Below the pieces are notes generated by a model. The model had not been told where the DNA came from, did no database searches, and worked only from the letters and a program-made list of their open reading frames with translations. 64,000 nucleotides of DNA, taken from positions 1 through 64,000 of the forward strand of contig JAILDV010000046.1 of assembly GCA_024688885.1 (NCBI GenBank), read 5' to 3'. The translations under genes were made by a program, and so were the position numbers. This document shows positions 17,350-26,451 of this stretch, one piece after another (within the stretch, counting starts at the first letter, position 1; the number at the start of each line of letters is the position of its first letter). The stretch is from Bacteroidaceae bacterium. GTDB lineage: Bacteria > Bacteroidota > Bacteroidia > Bacteroidales > Bacteroidaceae.

Positions 17350-18744
17350 ATGATTGATTCGAGCATATTGCAGGGTAAGAAGGCGGCATTTTTCACGCTG
17401 GGCTGTAAATTGAACTTCGCAGAAACGAGCTCCGTGGCGCAACAGTTGGAGCGTTATGGGGTAAGGAAGGCGCAGAAAGGTGAGGTGGCTGACTTGGTGG
17501 TGGTGAATACATGCAGCGTGACGGAGGTGGCTGACCACAAGTGCAGGCAGGCGATTCATCGGTTGGTGAAAGCGCATCCGGGTGCATTTGTGGTGGTGAC
17601 AGGTTGTTATGCGCAGTTGAAGCCACAAGATATTATCGAAACGGAGGGTGTGGATTTGGTGTTGGGGAGTGAACAGAAGGGGAACATCATACCGATGATT
17701 CTCGAAGGCATGACCCAGACCCTCCCCTCACCCTCCCTACAGGGAGGGAGTGGTATCCCTATCAATGAGAATACAAACGAGCAAGGTAACTGCTCCCTCC
17801 CTGTAGGGAGGGTGAGGGGTGGGTCTGCATGGTCTTTTTCCCCTGCCTGTTCCCGTGGCGACCGCACCCGCTATTTCCTGAAGGTGCAGGACGGCTGCAA
17901 CTACTACTGCACCTATTGCACCATCCCGATTGCCCGTGGACGAAGCCGCAACGGCAGTATTGCCTCTATGGTGCAGCAGGCAGAGCAGGTGGTGCAGGAG
18001 GGTGGCAAAGAGATTGTCATCACGGGTGTGAACATCGGTGACTTCGGACGTTCCACAGGTGAGACCTTCTTCGACCTCGTCAAGGCACTCGATGGGGTGG
18101 AGGGCATCGAACGCTACCGCATCTCAAGCATCGAACCGAACTTGCTCACTGATGAAATCATTGAGTACTGTGCGCAGTCACGTGCCTTTATGCCTCACTT
18201 CCACATTCCCCTCCAGAGCGGATGCGATGAGGTGTTGAGGCTCATGCACCGCAAGTATGATACGGCACTCTTCCGCCACAAGATAGAGAAGATACGTTCC
18301 GTCATGCCCGATGCCTTCATCGGAGTCGATGTCATCGTCGGCACGCGTGGCGAGACGGAGGACTATTTCCAACAGGCATACGACTTCATGGAGAGTGTCG
18401 ATGTTTCCCAATACCATGTCTTCTCCTACTCCGAACGTCCTGGCACTAAAGCCCTCGAAATCCCCCATGTGGTCACGCCGCAGGAGAAGCACGAGCGCAG
18501 TCAGCGTGTCCTCGCTCTCTCGGCACAGAAGACCCGCGACTTCTACAGTCGATTCATCGGCACCACCCGTCCCGTCCTCCTCGAACATGCCTCCCCCCGC
18601 AAACCCTTCATGAACGGCTTCACCGACAACTACATCCGTGTCGAAGTGCCCAACCGCCCCGACCTTGACAACCAAATCGTACAGGTCATCCTCGGTGCCA
18701 TGAACAAGGAAGGCGATGCGCTGATAGGAGAACTGGTGGATTGA
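17350..18744 (+). CDS. mtaB: tRNA t(6)A37 methylthiotransferase MtaB
   Basis: TLGCKLNFAETS, VVNTCSVTEVADHKCR, radical SAM CNYYCTYCTIP; start moved to MIDSSIL after TACCTTTG promoter. Confidence 0.93.
   Translation: MIDSSILQGKKAAFFTLGCKLNFAETSSVAQQLERYGVRKAQKGEVADLVVVNTCSVTEVADHKCRQAIHRLVKAHPGAFVVVTGCYAQLKPQDIIETEGVDLVLGSEQKGNIIPMILEGMTQTLPSPSLQGGSGIPINENTNEQGNCSLPVGRVRGGSAWSFSPACSRGDRTRYFLKVQDGCNYYCTYCTIPIARGRSRNGSIASMVQQAEQVVQEGGKEIVITGVNIGDFGRSTGETFFDLVKALDGVEGIERYRISSIEPNLLTDEIIEYCAQSRAFMPHFHIPLQSGCDEVLRLMHRKYDTALFRHKIEKIRSVMPDAFIGVDVIVGTRGETEDYFQQAYDFMESVDVSQYHVFSYSERPGTKALEIPHVVTPQEKHERSQRVLALSAQKTRDFYSRFIGTTRPVLLEHASPRKPFMNGFTDNYIRVEVPNRPDLDNQIVQVILGAMNKEGDALIGELVD
17717..17826 (+). 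repeat. palindromic element, copy A, in frame in mtaB
   Basis: 34-bp inverted arms AGACCCTCCCCTCACCCTCCCTACAGGGAGGGAG / CTCCCTCCCTGTAGGGAGGGTGAGGGGTGGGTCT (33/34 match), 110 bp total. Confidence 0.95.
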
Positions 18745-18760
18745 TGATAAAAATACAATC

Positions 18761-19855
18761 ATGAAGAAATTAGCAATTGTCATATTGAATTGGAACGGTG
18801 CTGACATGATGCGCCAGTATCTGCCTACGGTGCTGAAGAACAGCGTGGGCGATGTCATTGTGGCAGACAATGCCTCCACCGACGGAAGTGTGCAGATGCT
18901 TCAGCAGGAGTTCCTCGAAGTGCCCGTCATTGTACTCGAAGAGAACTTTGGCTTCGCCGAAGGCTACAACCGTGCCCTCGCACAACTCCCCGACTACGAA
19001 TACTACCTTCTCCTCAATTCCGATGTGGAGATACGTCAAAAGGACTGGGATGCCCCCATGATTCAGTATATGGATGCACACCCCGATTGTGCCGCTTGTC
19101 AACCCAAACTGCTAAAGCTCCAGACCCTCCCCTCACCCTCCCTAGAGGGAGGAAGTAGTATCCCCGCTAATGAGGACAAAGACGCCCAGCGCGTGGGCTG
19201 GTTCGAGTATGCAGGTGCTGCAGGTGGTTTCCTTGACAAATACGGTTACCCCTTCTGTCGTGGACGTGTGTTCGACACCATCGAGCCCGATGAAGGACAG
19301 TACGATGACATCGTTCCCCTCCTGTGGGGTACGGGAGCCGCCCTTATGGTACGTGCCTCTGATTGGTGTGAGAGTGGGGGACTCGATGCCCGTTTCTTTG
19401 CCCACATGGAGGAGATTGACCTCTGCTGGCGACTCCGCACGATGGGCAAGAGCATTGTCTGCATTAGTGAGAGTAAGGCGTACCACCTCGGAGGAGCCAC
19501 CCTCAATCAGGGCAATCCGCGCAAGACCTTCCTCAACTTCCGCAACAACCTCCTCATGCTCTACAAAAATCTTCCCGACGCAGAACTCAAGAGTGTGATG
19601 CGTACTCGCTGCTTCCTTGACTACCTCGCTGCCCTCCAGTTCCTCCTCAAGGGCGACACCAAGAATTTCTCCGCCGTATTCAAGGCACGCCGAGCCTTCT
19701 GCGACCTCCGCCCCGATTTTGAGAAAGACCGTCGCCACATTCAGCAGCTTCGCAAGAATGAGCGCGTCCCCGAACGTGTCAACTTCTCCCTCCTCTGGCA
19801 ATATTATGTGAAAGGAAAGAAAAAGTTTAGCGAGTTGACAGTTGATAGTTTATAA
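18761..19855 (+). CDS. family 2 glycosyltransferase
   Basis: VILNWNGADMM, DNASTDGS, LLLNSDVE, FFAHMEEIDLCWR. Confidence 0.93.
   Translation: MKKLAIVILNWNGADMMRQYLPTVLKNSVGDVIVADNASTDGSVQMLQQEFLEVPVIVLEENFGFAEGYNRALAQLPDYEYYLLLNSDVEIRQKDWDAPMIQYMDAHPDCAACQPKLLKLQTLPSPSLEGGSSIPANEDKDAQRVGWFEYAGAAGGFLDKYGYPFCRGRVFDTIEPDEGQYDDIVPLLWGTGAALMVRASDWCESGGLDARFFAHMEEIDLCWRLRTMGKSIVCISESKAYHLGGATLNQGNPRKTFLNFRNNLLMLYKNLPDAELKSVMRTRCFLDYLAALQFLLKGDTKNFSAVFKARRAFCDLRPDFEKDRRHIQQLRKNERVPERVNFSLLWQYYVKGKKKFSELTVDSL
19122..19180 (+). repeat. palindromic element, copy B (right arm missing), in frame in GT2 gene
   Basis: AGACCCTCCCCTCACCCTCCCTAGAGGGAGGAAGTAGTATCCCCGCTAATGAGGACAAAGAC. Confidence 0.9.
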
Positions 19856-20039
19856 TTGAAAGTTTTAGCCTGTTGAGCGGATGAGTGAAGGAGAGGTATT
19901 AATGGAGCTTGCAAACTGTTTGTAAACTCCGTTTTTTGTTTCTTTTTGTAAATGCAAAGTATTTGCAAACTGTTATTGTTGGCGAGAAATATGGAAAACT
20001 GTAACTTTGTCGTCGAAAACCTACAACAAAAATGAAACA

Positions 20040-21128
20040 ATGAAAAAGATTCTGTTTTTATTTGCTCTGCTGCTGGCTGTGTCGGCACAGGCACAGGAGT
20101 CAGTCAAGGCTCAGCAAGTGAAGTACACCGTCAAGGGTGTCAGCAAGGAAAACGGCAAGACGGTCTATTTGGAAGACAAGTTGACCTCCCGAGTGGTAGA
20201 TAGTGCCGTCGTAGCCAAAGGCAAGTTTGTGTTCAAAGGTGTGGCAGATAAGGATGCCATCTTTGCCATCACCTTCGACAAAGACAACTGGCAGAGTTGG
20301 CACACCCTGTTTTTCAATGACGGCAAAGCCATCAGCGTCAACATGAACGACAGCACACTGAAGGGCTCGCCGCTGAACGAACGGCTGGCCTATTATAACA
20401 AGGAAATTCTAGGTCTGCCTGGTAGTTATTATCCAGAATATAAATATAAAATGGTGAAAAAGATGTTTGAAGAGGAACACGAAACGTTGCTGCCTGCTGC
20501 GCTCATTGTGGAAGGTCAAAGGACTTTTGGGTCAAAAGGATTGCTTCGTATGTTGGAAAAGAAGCCCGCCTATGCTGAGCATCCAAGGGTTAAACAATAT
20601 GCGGAGGGGATAAAGAGGATGGCTACGGCAGCAGTTGTCGTGACATCGGGCAGAACAGATGAGCAGAAAGCAGCCGACAGGGATGCGAAGGATGCCTTCA
20701 TCGGTCAGCAGTTCACCGACTTCGAGATGGCAGACACGCTGGGCACTGCGCACAAACTCAGTGAATACGTTGGCAAAGGGCGTTGGGTGCTCATCGATTT
20801 CTGGGCCTCATGGTGTGGCCCTTGTCGTGCCGAGATGCCCAATGTGGTGGCGGCATACGAGAAATACCATCCAAAAGGGCTTGACATCGTTGGCGTGTCT
20901 CTTGATGGAAACAGGATTCCGTGGGTGAAAGCCATCGCCAGTCTAAAGATGCCGTGGGTGCATCTTTCTGACCTGAAGGGAAGGGAATCGCTGGTCACTA
21001 AGGTCTATAAAATCAACGCCATCCCCGACAACCTGTTCATCGACCCGCAAGGCAAGATTGTGGCGCGTGACCTTATGGGAGAAGAATTGTACACCAAATT
21101 GACGGAAATCTTTGATGGAAAAAATTAG
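20040..21128 (+). CDS. TlpA-family thiol:disulfide redoxin with N-terminal DUF4369-like domain
   Basis: Signal peptide; IDFWASWCGPCRAEMPN. Confidence 0.92.
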   Translation: MKKILFLFALLLAVSAQAQESVKAQQVKYTVKGVSKENGKTVYLEDKLTSRVVDSAVVAKGKFVFKGVADKDAIFAITFDKDNWQSWHTLFFNDGKAISVNMNDSTLKGSPLNERLAYYNKEILGLPGSYYPEYKYKMVKKMFEEEHETLLPAALIVEGQRTFGSKGLLRMLEKKPAYAEHPRVKQYAEGIKRMATAAVVVTSGRTDEQKAADRDAKDAFIGQQFTDFEMADTLGTAHKLSEYVGKGRWVLIDFWASWCGPCRAEMPNVVAAYEKYHPKGLDIVGVSLDGNRIPWVKAIASLKMPWVHLSDLKGRESLVTKVYKINAIPDNLFIDPQGKIVARDLMGEELYTKLTEIFDGKN

Positions 21129-21164
21129 ATGTTATGAACATTTTTTGTAAAGTATAAGACCGAT

Positions 21165-22223
21165 ATGAAAAAGATGATGATTGTAGCCTTGTGTCTTGGT
21201 TTGTTGTCGTGTCAGCAAACGGTACCGAGGCAGGATGTGCTGGAAGTCATTTTCCCCACGGGTACGGAAGGCTTTGTGGAGGTAACTTTCGGTGCGGAAG
21301 GAGAGCGATGTGACACGTTGCCGATAGTGGATGGACGGCTACTGATGGAAAAAGACAGTCTGCCAGTGACAGTCACATTGAAGTATCTGAAAGAACGAGA
21401 TGCCGACGACAAGGTGTGGTTGGCGGTGCAGGGCGCCCATGCACGATGGGGAAGCATCCCATTGGGGTATGGCCGCACGGAGGTTACATTCGATTCGCTT
21501 ACGCCTCAGGTGTCCGTGGGACGCATTGCAGACGAGTATGGCGATTTTGATGCCAACGATGTGTTCTTCAATGCCCCTCAACATTTTCGGAGTCAAGACT
21601 TCCTGAAAGCCCATTCTGAAAGTGTCCAGGCATTGCACCTCTTGTCGAAATCGTGGGATGCCGACACCTTGCAGATGGCTCTGGATTGTTTCTCTGAGTC
21701 TCTGCGCAATTCCCAACGAGGACAAGAACTGCAGCAACTCATTTTGGCTCGCAAAGAGCGGGGTGGGGTGGCAAGGCTTTTCCCCATGTGGGACACGGCA
21801 GGGAGAGCCCATACTTTCGAGGAGTGTCTGGATGGGAAAGAATATATGCTGCTGAACCTGTGGGCGAGTTGGTGTGGCCCCTGTCGTGCCGAGATACCCG
21901 AACTGATAGCATACGAGGAAGAATGTCGTGACCGTGTGGCATTTGTCAGCGTGACCATCGACGAAGACAGAGACGCTTGGCTGAAAGCGGTGGATGAACT
22001 GCCGAAATGCACATGGGCAAACCTCTCTACGAAGTTTGATGGCAGCCCAAAAGGACGACCACGTCCCCCTCTCTTCAACAATGGCTTCGTTCCTTTCTTC
22101 TATATTCTCGACCACGACGGAAAGACGGTGTATAGCTCGCTCGAAGCGGATGGAGATGAGAAGCCATTGGATGGTGCTAAGAAACGGCTCAAAGAACTGC
22201 TGACAAAGTCAAATGGGCTTTGA
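21165..22223 (+). CDS. TlpA-family lipoprotein redoxin
   Basis: LGLLSC lipobox; LLNLWASWCGPCRAEIPE. Confidence 0.9.
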   Translation: MKKMMIVALCLGLLSCQQTVPRQDVLEVIFPTGTEGFVEVTFGAEGERCDTLPIVDGRLLMEKDSLPVTVTLKYLKERDADDKVWLAVQGAHARWGSIPLGYGRTEVTFDSLTPQVSVGRIADEYGDFDANDVFFNAPQHFRSQDFLKAHSESVQALHLLSKSWDADTLQMALDCFSESLRNSQRGQELQQLILARKERGGVARLFPMWDTAGRAHTFEECLDGKEYMLLNLWASWCGPCRAEIPELIAYEEECRDRVAFVSVTIDEDRDAWLKAVDELPKCTWANLSTKFDGSPKGRPRPPLFNNGFVPFFYILDHDGKTVYSSLEADGDEKPLDGAKKRLKELLTKSNGL

Positions 22224-22413
22224 TAAAAGCCGATGCTTTTGCGAGTTGACAGTTGATGTTCTTCTCGTTGTCAGGTATCATCGTAAACTCCCTTAACTTC
22301 GATTACTTCGAGCGGAGCGATAACTTCAGCCAATAGAAAGTTGAAAATTTCTTCTCAAAAGTTTGTTAATGTGAAAGAAAAGCCCTACCTTTGCGAAAGT
22401 TAACAATCTTATT

Positions 22414-24183
22414 ATGAAGAAACCCTGTCGCTCTATACTCCTTTCGGTGATGTTCATCACCTTTTTGACGTGTGGCATGAAGGCACAAGAACGCGTGGTG
22501 CAGATGCCTAATCGCGACCAACTCATGTCTGCCCATATCCGGGTACTTTTCCAAGATAAAGAAGGCTATATGTGGTACGGTATGAAGTCCGACGGACTCT
22601 ACCGCGACGACGGCTACAACCTCGTCTCCTTCCGTGCCGACTACCTCCATCCCGAGTTGCAGATGAACAACAACATCATGTCACTCTGCGAAGACCAATC
22701 CAACCGACTCTGGATAGGTACCAAACGCGGACTCTATGTGCTCGACAAGCATGACTACAACATCCGTCCCACAGGTGACCAAAAACTGCAGATATGGACG
22801 ATGGATGCCCTCAAGGCAAGCACCGGCGATTCCATTTGGGCATTCGCCAACAACCATCTGCTTACCTATGACCGCGACGGAAACTGCACCACTCAGACAC
22901 CCGTTGAGTCCAACCCCCTCATCACCCCCGACCGCAAGCAAATCACCGACCTTCGTGGCAACGTGTGGCAGATTGACGACTATGGAATGGCAACCGTGCG
23001 CACACGCCCATTCGTCATCTGTGAAGAAGTGAACCTCGACACAGTTCCCCTGCGTCATTTGGTGCCCGTCAGTCGTGCAGGCACTCTGCCGCCCGACACG
23101 AAAGTACATGCCGTCTGGCATGCCACCGACGATACCAAGTGGATAGGCACCAGCATCGGAATCATGAAAGTGGCGCCCGGCGCTGAACCCGAAGAGGTGG
23201 GTCCCCACTTCGGAGTGGTCAACACCCTCTCCCCCTCCGATGACGGCACCATCTACCTGAACACCGAATGGCAAGGACTCATCAGCTACAAGAATGGCGT
23301 CATCGCCAAGCTCGACTCCACCATCCGCAACGCCTCCGCCCTCTGCCTCGACAACCGTAACCTCTGGATTACCACCTCCGACGGCAGATTGCTCGTCTAT
23401 GATGTGGTGGAAAAGACCATGGAGGATAAATCAGCCGACTGCCGTCTGCGTGGCGATACACCTTGGGGCATCGTGGTCATTAACAGCTACGTGTGGGTGC
23501 TCTTTAACCAGTACATCATCCTCTATTCTCCCTGTCAGAACTTGCTGCAATACGTCTTTCCAGCCGACCTCGACCCCCACCCCCTCTTCTTCCGGGGCAT
23601 CTATACCGACGGTGACAGGCGCATCTTTATTGAGTGTGAAGAAAAGGCCTACGAACTCAAATGGGCATTCAGCGAGGAAAAGCCTGTCATGCAGGAGAAA
23701 GTAACCCTCTCCGCCTACGAGACCATCCACGGAACCTTCTGCTTGGGCTTAGGTCAACGTGAGCTACACTTGGCAGCCAACGAACGTGTGGTACACCTCT
23801 TCTTCACCACCTTCGACCACCTCCACACCAGTCACATCCGCTTCGCCTACCGCCGTGGCGGCGAAGAAGACGGTGGAGAATGGCAATACCTCGAACCCGG
23901 TCAGAACGATGCCCGCATCACCCAGCTCACCCAAGGCGAAAACATCATTCAGGTGAAAGCCACCGATGCCTTTGGCGAATGGAGCGACCAAATTACCACC
24001 ATCACCATCCACGTCGAAGCCTACTGGTACGAAACCGTCTGGGCATTCATCACCTACGGCGTCCTCGCTGCCATCCTCATCGGTTGCATCATCTGGTGGA
24101 GAAATAAGGTGGTAAAGAAAAAAGCCCAAAAGAAAAAGGAATTGGAGGAAAAAATGAAGAAGGTGGAAATTGTGGAAGAGTAG
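22414..24183 (+). CDS. two-component-regulator-propeller/Y_Y_Y sensor-like protein lacking a kinase
   Basis: DKEGYMWYGMKSDGLYRDDG and LWIGTKRGLYVLD propeller motifs; C-terminal TM and short Lys/Glu tail. Confidence 0.8.
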   Translation: MKKPCRSILLSVMFITFLTCGMKAQERVVQMPNRDQLMSAHIRVLFQDKEGYMWYGMKSDGLYRDDGYNLVSFRADYLHPELQMNNNIMSLCEDQSNRLWIGTKRGLYVLDKHDYNIRPTGDQKLQIWTMDALKASTGDSIWAFANNHLLTYDRDGNCTTQTPVESNPLITPDRKQITDLRGNVWQIDDYGMATVRTRPFVICEEVNLDTVPLRHLVPVSRAGTLPPDTKVHAVWHATDDTKWIGTSIGIMKVAPGAEPEEVGPHFGVVNTLSPSDDGTIYLNTEWQGLISYKNGVIAKLDSTIRNASALCLDNRNLWITTSDGRLLVYDVVEKTMEDKSADCRLRGDTPWGIVVINSYVWVLFNQYIILYSPCQNLLQYVFPADLDPHPLFFRGIYTDGDRRIFIECEEKAYELKWAFSEEKPVMQEKVTLSAYETIHGTFCLGLGQRELHLAANERVVHLFFTTFDHLHTSHIRFAYRRGGEEDGGEWQYLEPGQNDARITQLTQGENIIQVKATDAFGEWSDQITTITIHVEAYWYETVWAFITYGVLAAILIGCIIWWRNKVVKKKAQKKKELEEKMKKVEIVEE

Positions 24184-24186
24184 GAA

Positions 24187-24270
24187 ACTTCCACTCGCGC
24201 ATGTTTGTGTTCCCCACTCGTGAACGTAAGTGTTCCCCACTCGCGAACGTAAGTGTCCCTCACAAACGAG
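24187..24270. repeat. 23-bp tandem array
   Basis: TTCCCCACTCGTGAACGTAAGTG / TTCCCCACTCGCGAACGTAAGTG plus degenerate flanking units. Confidence 0.8.
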
Positions 24271-25768
24271 TTGCAAACTGTTTGTGTCGTGTAAAGAAAT
24301 AGGTTAAGGTCAGCAGGAGAGTATAGCAGAGGATGGTCGTGAGTGTGTTGGGATGCCATTCAATTGTTGCGAAAGGAAATGAGGCTATGGCTTCGGTGAT
24401 ACTGTTCATGGTGGTGGCTGTCCAGTTGAGCAGGTCGGTGAGGAAACTATTGATGGGGGCGCACCAGAGAAATGCCCACCAGAGGATGGAACTCCACATG
24501 AGGAGATAGACAAAGAGGGTGAGGACAAGGTTGCTGAAGATGGAGAGAGTGGAGAAACTGCCGAAGTGGTAGGCTACGAGTGGTGCTGTGAAAAGGGTGC
24601 AGATAAATGTGATGGCAATGATTTGGAGAATAAAAGGCGTTCTGGCGTTGATGAAGTGCTGGCTTAAAAGACCGATGCCGAGAATGGAGGCAAAAGATAG
24701 CTGGAAACCGATGTCATACAAATAGAAAGGATTGATGCAAAGCATGACGAAGAAGGCAATGGCGCAGGGGTTGAGGGATATGGCTTCTCGGGAGAAGCTT
24801 TGGCAGAGCAGGAGAATGGTGAACATAAGGCTGGCTCGAATGAGCGAGGGTGATGCACCCGCTATGAAGGCATAGAGCCAGAGGACTGCAATGATGAAGA
24901 GGTTGCTGACCCATTGCCAACGAAGGGGAAGCAAGGGCTTGAGGAAGAAAAACTGTATGATGAGGATGATGATGCCGACGTGGAAACCTGAAAGGGCAAG
25001 TACGTGACTGACACCCGCATGGGCATAAGCCGTGCGGGTGTCTTTGGAGAGGTGGGACTTCTGCCCGATGGTCATGGCTTCGATGATGTTGCCAGCTTCT
25101 CCGTTGATACCATGCTCATCATAGATGGTGTGCAGTTTTCCTTGCAAAGATTTTGCTATGGAGAAGAGCGACGGGGATGATTGGCAAGAATGAACAAACC
25201 ATTGGTTGGGTGGAGTATAAGCAGTAGCGCAGATTCCTCGATGGAAAAGATAAGTGTTGTAGGTTTTGAAGGTGTCGTTCTCGCAGGTGTTGGTGGCGTT
25301 GAGGTGACGAATGTTGGCAAAAATGGTGTCACCAATATGAATGGTGGAGAACGTGATGCTGTCATGCTGGGGCGCTACCTTGTCTTTTCCAATATATAAA
25401 AGAAGTTGCACCCCATTTTCTTGTTCCAACAATAGTGCCCACGAACGGGCTTTTTCTATTGGTGCTTCTGTCAGGACACCTTGACAGAAGGTGGTATCTT
25501 GGGGCGTTCCTTGTTCTATGTGTCGATATTTTTCCGTGTGAAACGTCATGCCGATGAGGAAGAAGAGGAACATGACAATCACTCCGAACTTACTATCTCT
25601 ATAAATATCGGAGGTCTTGATGAAGAAAAAGGAGAAGGCGAGTACGGCACAACAAAGAATGAACAAAACCACCAAGTCCATGTGGCTAACAAATAGATTC
25701 GCCCCAATCATTCCCAAGGTGAAAGGAATGATGAGGCGAATAAGAGGGTACAGTTCCCACTTCATCAC
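24260..25768 (-). CDS. comEC: ComEC/Rec2-family competence membrane protein
   Basis: Multi-TM; ALSGFHVGIIILI; GASPSLIRASLMFTI. Confidence 0.9.
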   Translation of the reverse strand: MMKWELYPLIRLIIPFTLGMIGANLFVSHMDLVVLFILCCAVLAFSFFFIKTSDIYRDSKFGVIVMFLFFLIGMTFHTEKYRHIEQGTPQDTTFCQGVLTEAPIEKARSWALLLEQENGVQLLLYIGKDKVAPQHDSITFSTIHIGDTIFANIRHLNATNTCENDTFKTYNTYLFHRGICATAYTPPNQWFVHSCQSSPSLFSIAKSLQGKLHTIYDEHGINGEAGNIIEAMTIGQKSHLSKDTRTAYAHAGVSHVLALSGFHVGIIILIIQFFFLKPLLPLRWQWVSNLFIIAVLWLYAFIAGASPSLIRASLMFTILLLCQSFSREAISLNPCAIAFFVMLCINPFYLYDIGFQLSFASILGIGLLSQHFINARTPFILQIIAITFICTLFTAPLVAYHFGSFSTLSIFSNLVLTLFVYLLMWSSILWWAFLWCAPINSFLTDLLNWTATTMNSITEAIASFPFATIEWHPNTLTTILCYTLLLTLTYFFTRHKQFATRL

Positions 25769-26412
25769 AACCCCTTTAATTCTTTGATGCGTTCTTCTGG
25801 GTTTTCGGCTCCGAAGACGTAGCTGCCGGCTACGAGGACATCGACGCCTGCGGCGACGAGCCGGGGGGCGGTGTCGTGGTTGACGCCACCATCCACTTGG
25901 ATGAGGGCATGGCTGCCGCTGCTCTGTATAAGCTGCTTGAGTTTCTTGACTTTCTCGATGGAGTGTTCGATGAATTTCTGTCCTCCAAAACCGGGGTTGA
26001 CGGTCATGAGGAGCACCATGTCAACGTCTTGGATGATGTCGTCGAGCACACTCACGGGTGTGTGGGGGTTGAGGGTGACGCCTGCCTTCATGCCGGCATC
26101 GTGTATCTGCTGGATGGTGCGGTGAAGGTGGGGACAAGCTTCGTAGTGCACGTTCATCATGTAAGCTCCGAGTGCCTTGACCTGCTCGGTGAATTTGCCG
26201 GGGTCAACAATCATCAGGTGTACGTCGAGGGGCTTCTTGCATATCTTGGCGACGGCTTGGAGAACAGGGAACCCGAAACTGATGTTGGGCACGAAGACGC
26301 CGTCCATCACGTCGAGGTGGAGCCAGTCGGCTTCACTGCGGTTAAGCATGTCGATATCTTTTGTCAAATTGGCAAAGTCGGCTGCGAGGAGGGAGGGGGA
26401 GAGAGTTATCAT
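25765..26412 (-). CDS. rpe: ribulose-phosphate 3-epimerase
   Basis: SLLAADFANL, LHLDVMDGVFVPNISFG, MTVNPGFGGQKFI, VDGGVN. Confidence 0.96.
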   Translation of the reverse strand: MITLSPSLLAADFANLTKDIDMLNRSEADWLHLDVMDGVFVPNISFGFPVLQAVAKICKKPLDVHLMIVDPGKFTEQVKALGAYMMNVHYEACPHLHRTIQQIHDAGMKAGVTLNPHTPVSVLDDIIQDVDMVLLMTVNPGFGGQKFIEHSIEKVKKLKQLIQSSGSHALIQVDGGVNHDTAPRLVAAGVDVLVAGSYVFGAENPEERIKELKGL

Positions 26413-26451
26413 TATATTTAGTTAGGAATTTGGAGTTTTTAACATCAACTT

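Noticed and set aside
19909-24285. TTGCAAACTGTTTGT 15-mer at 19909 and 24271 (plus TTGCAAACTGTT at 19963)
   Set aside because: Short, AT-rich and only two or three copies; insufficient to call a site.
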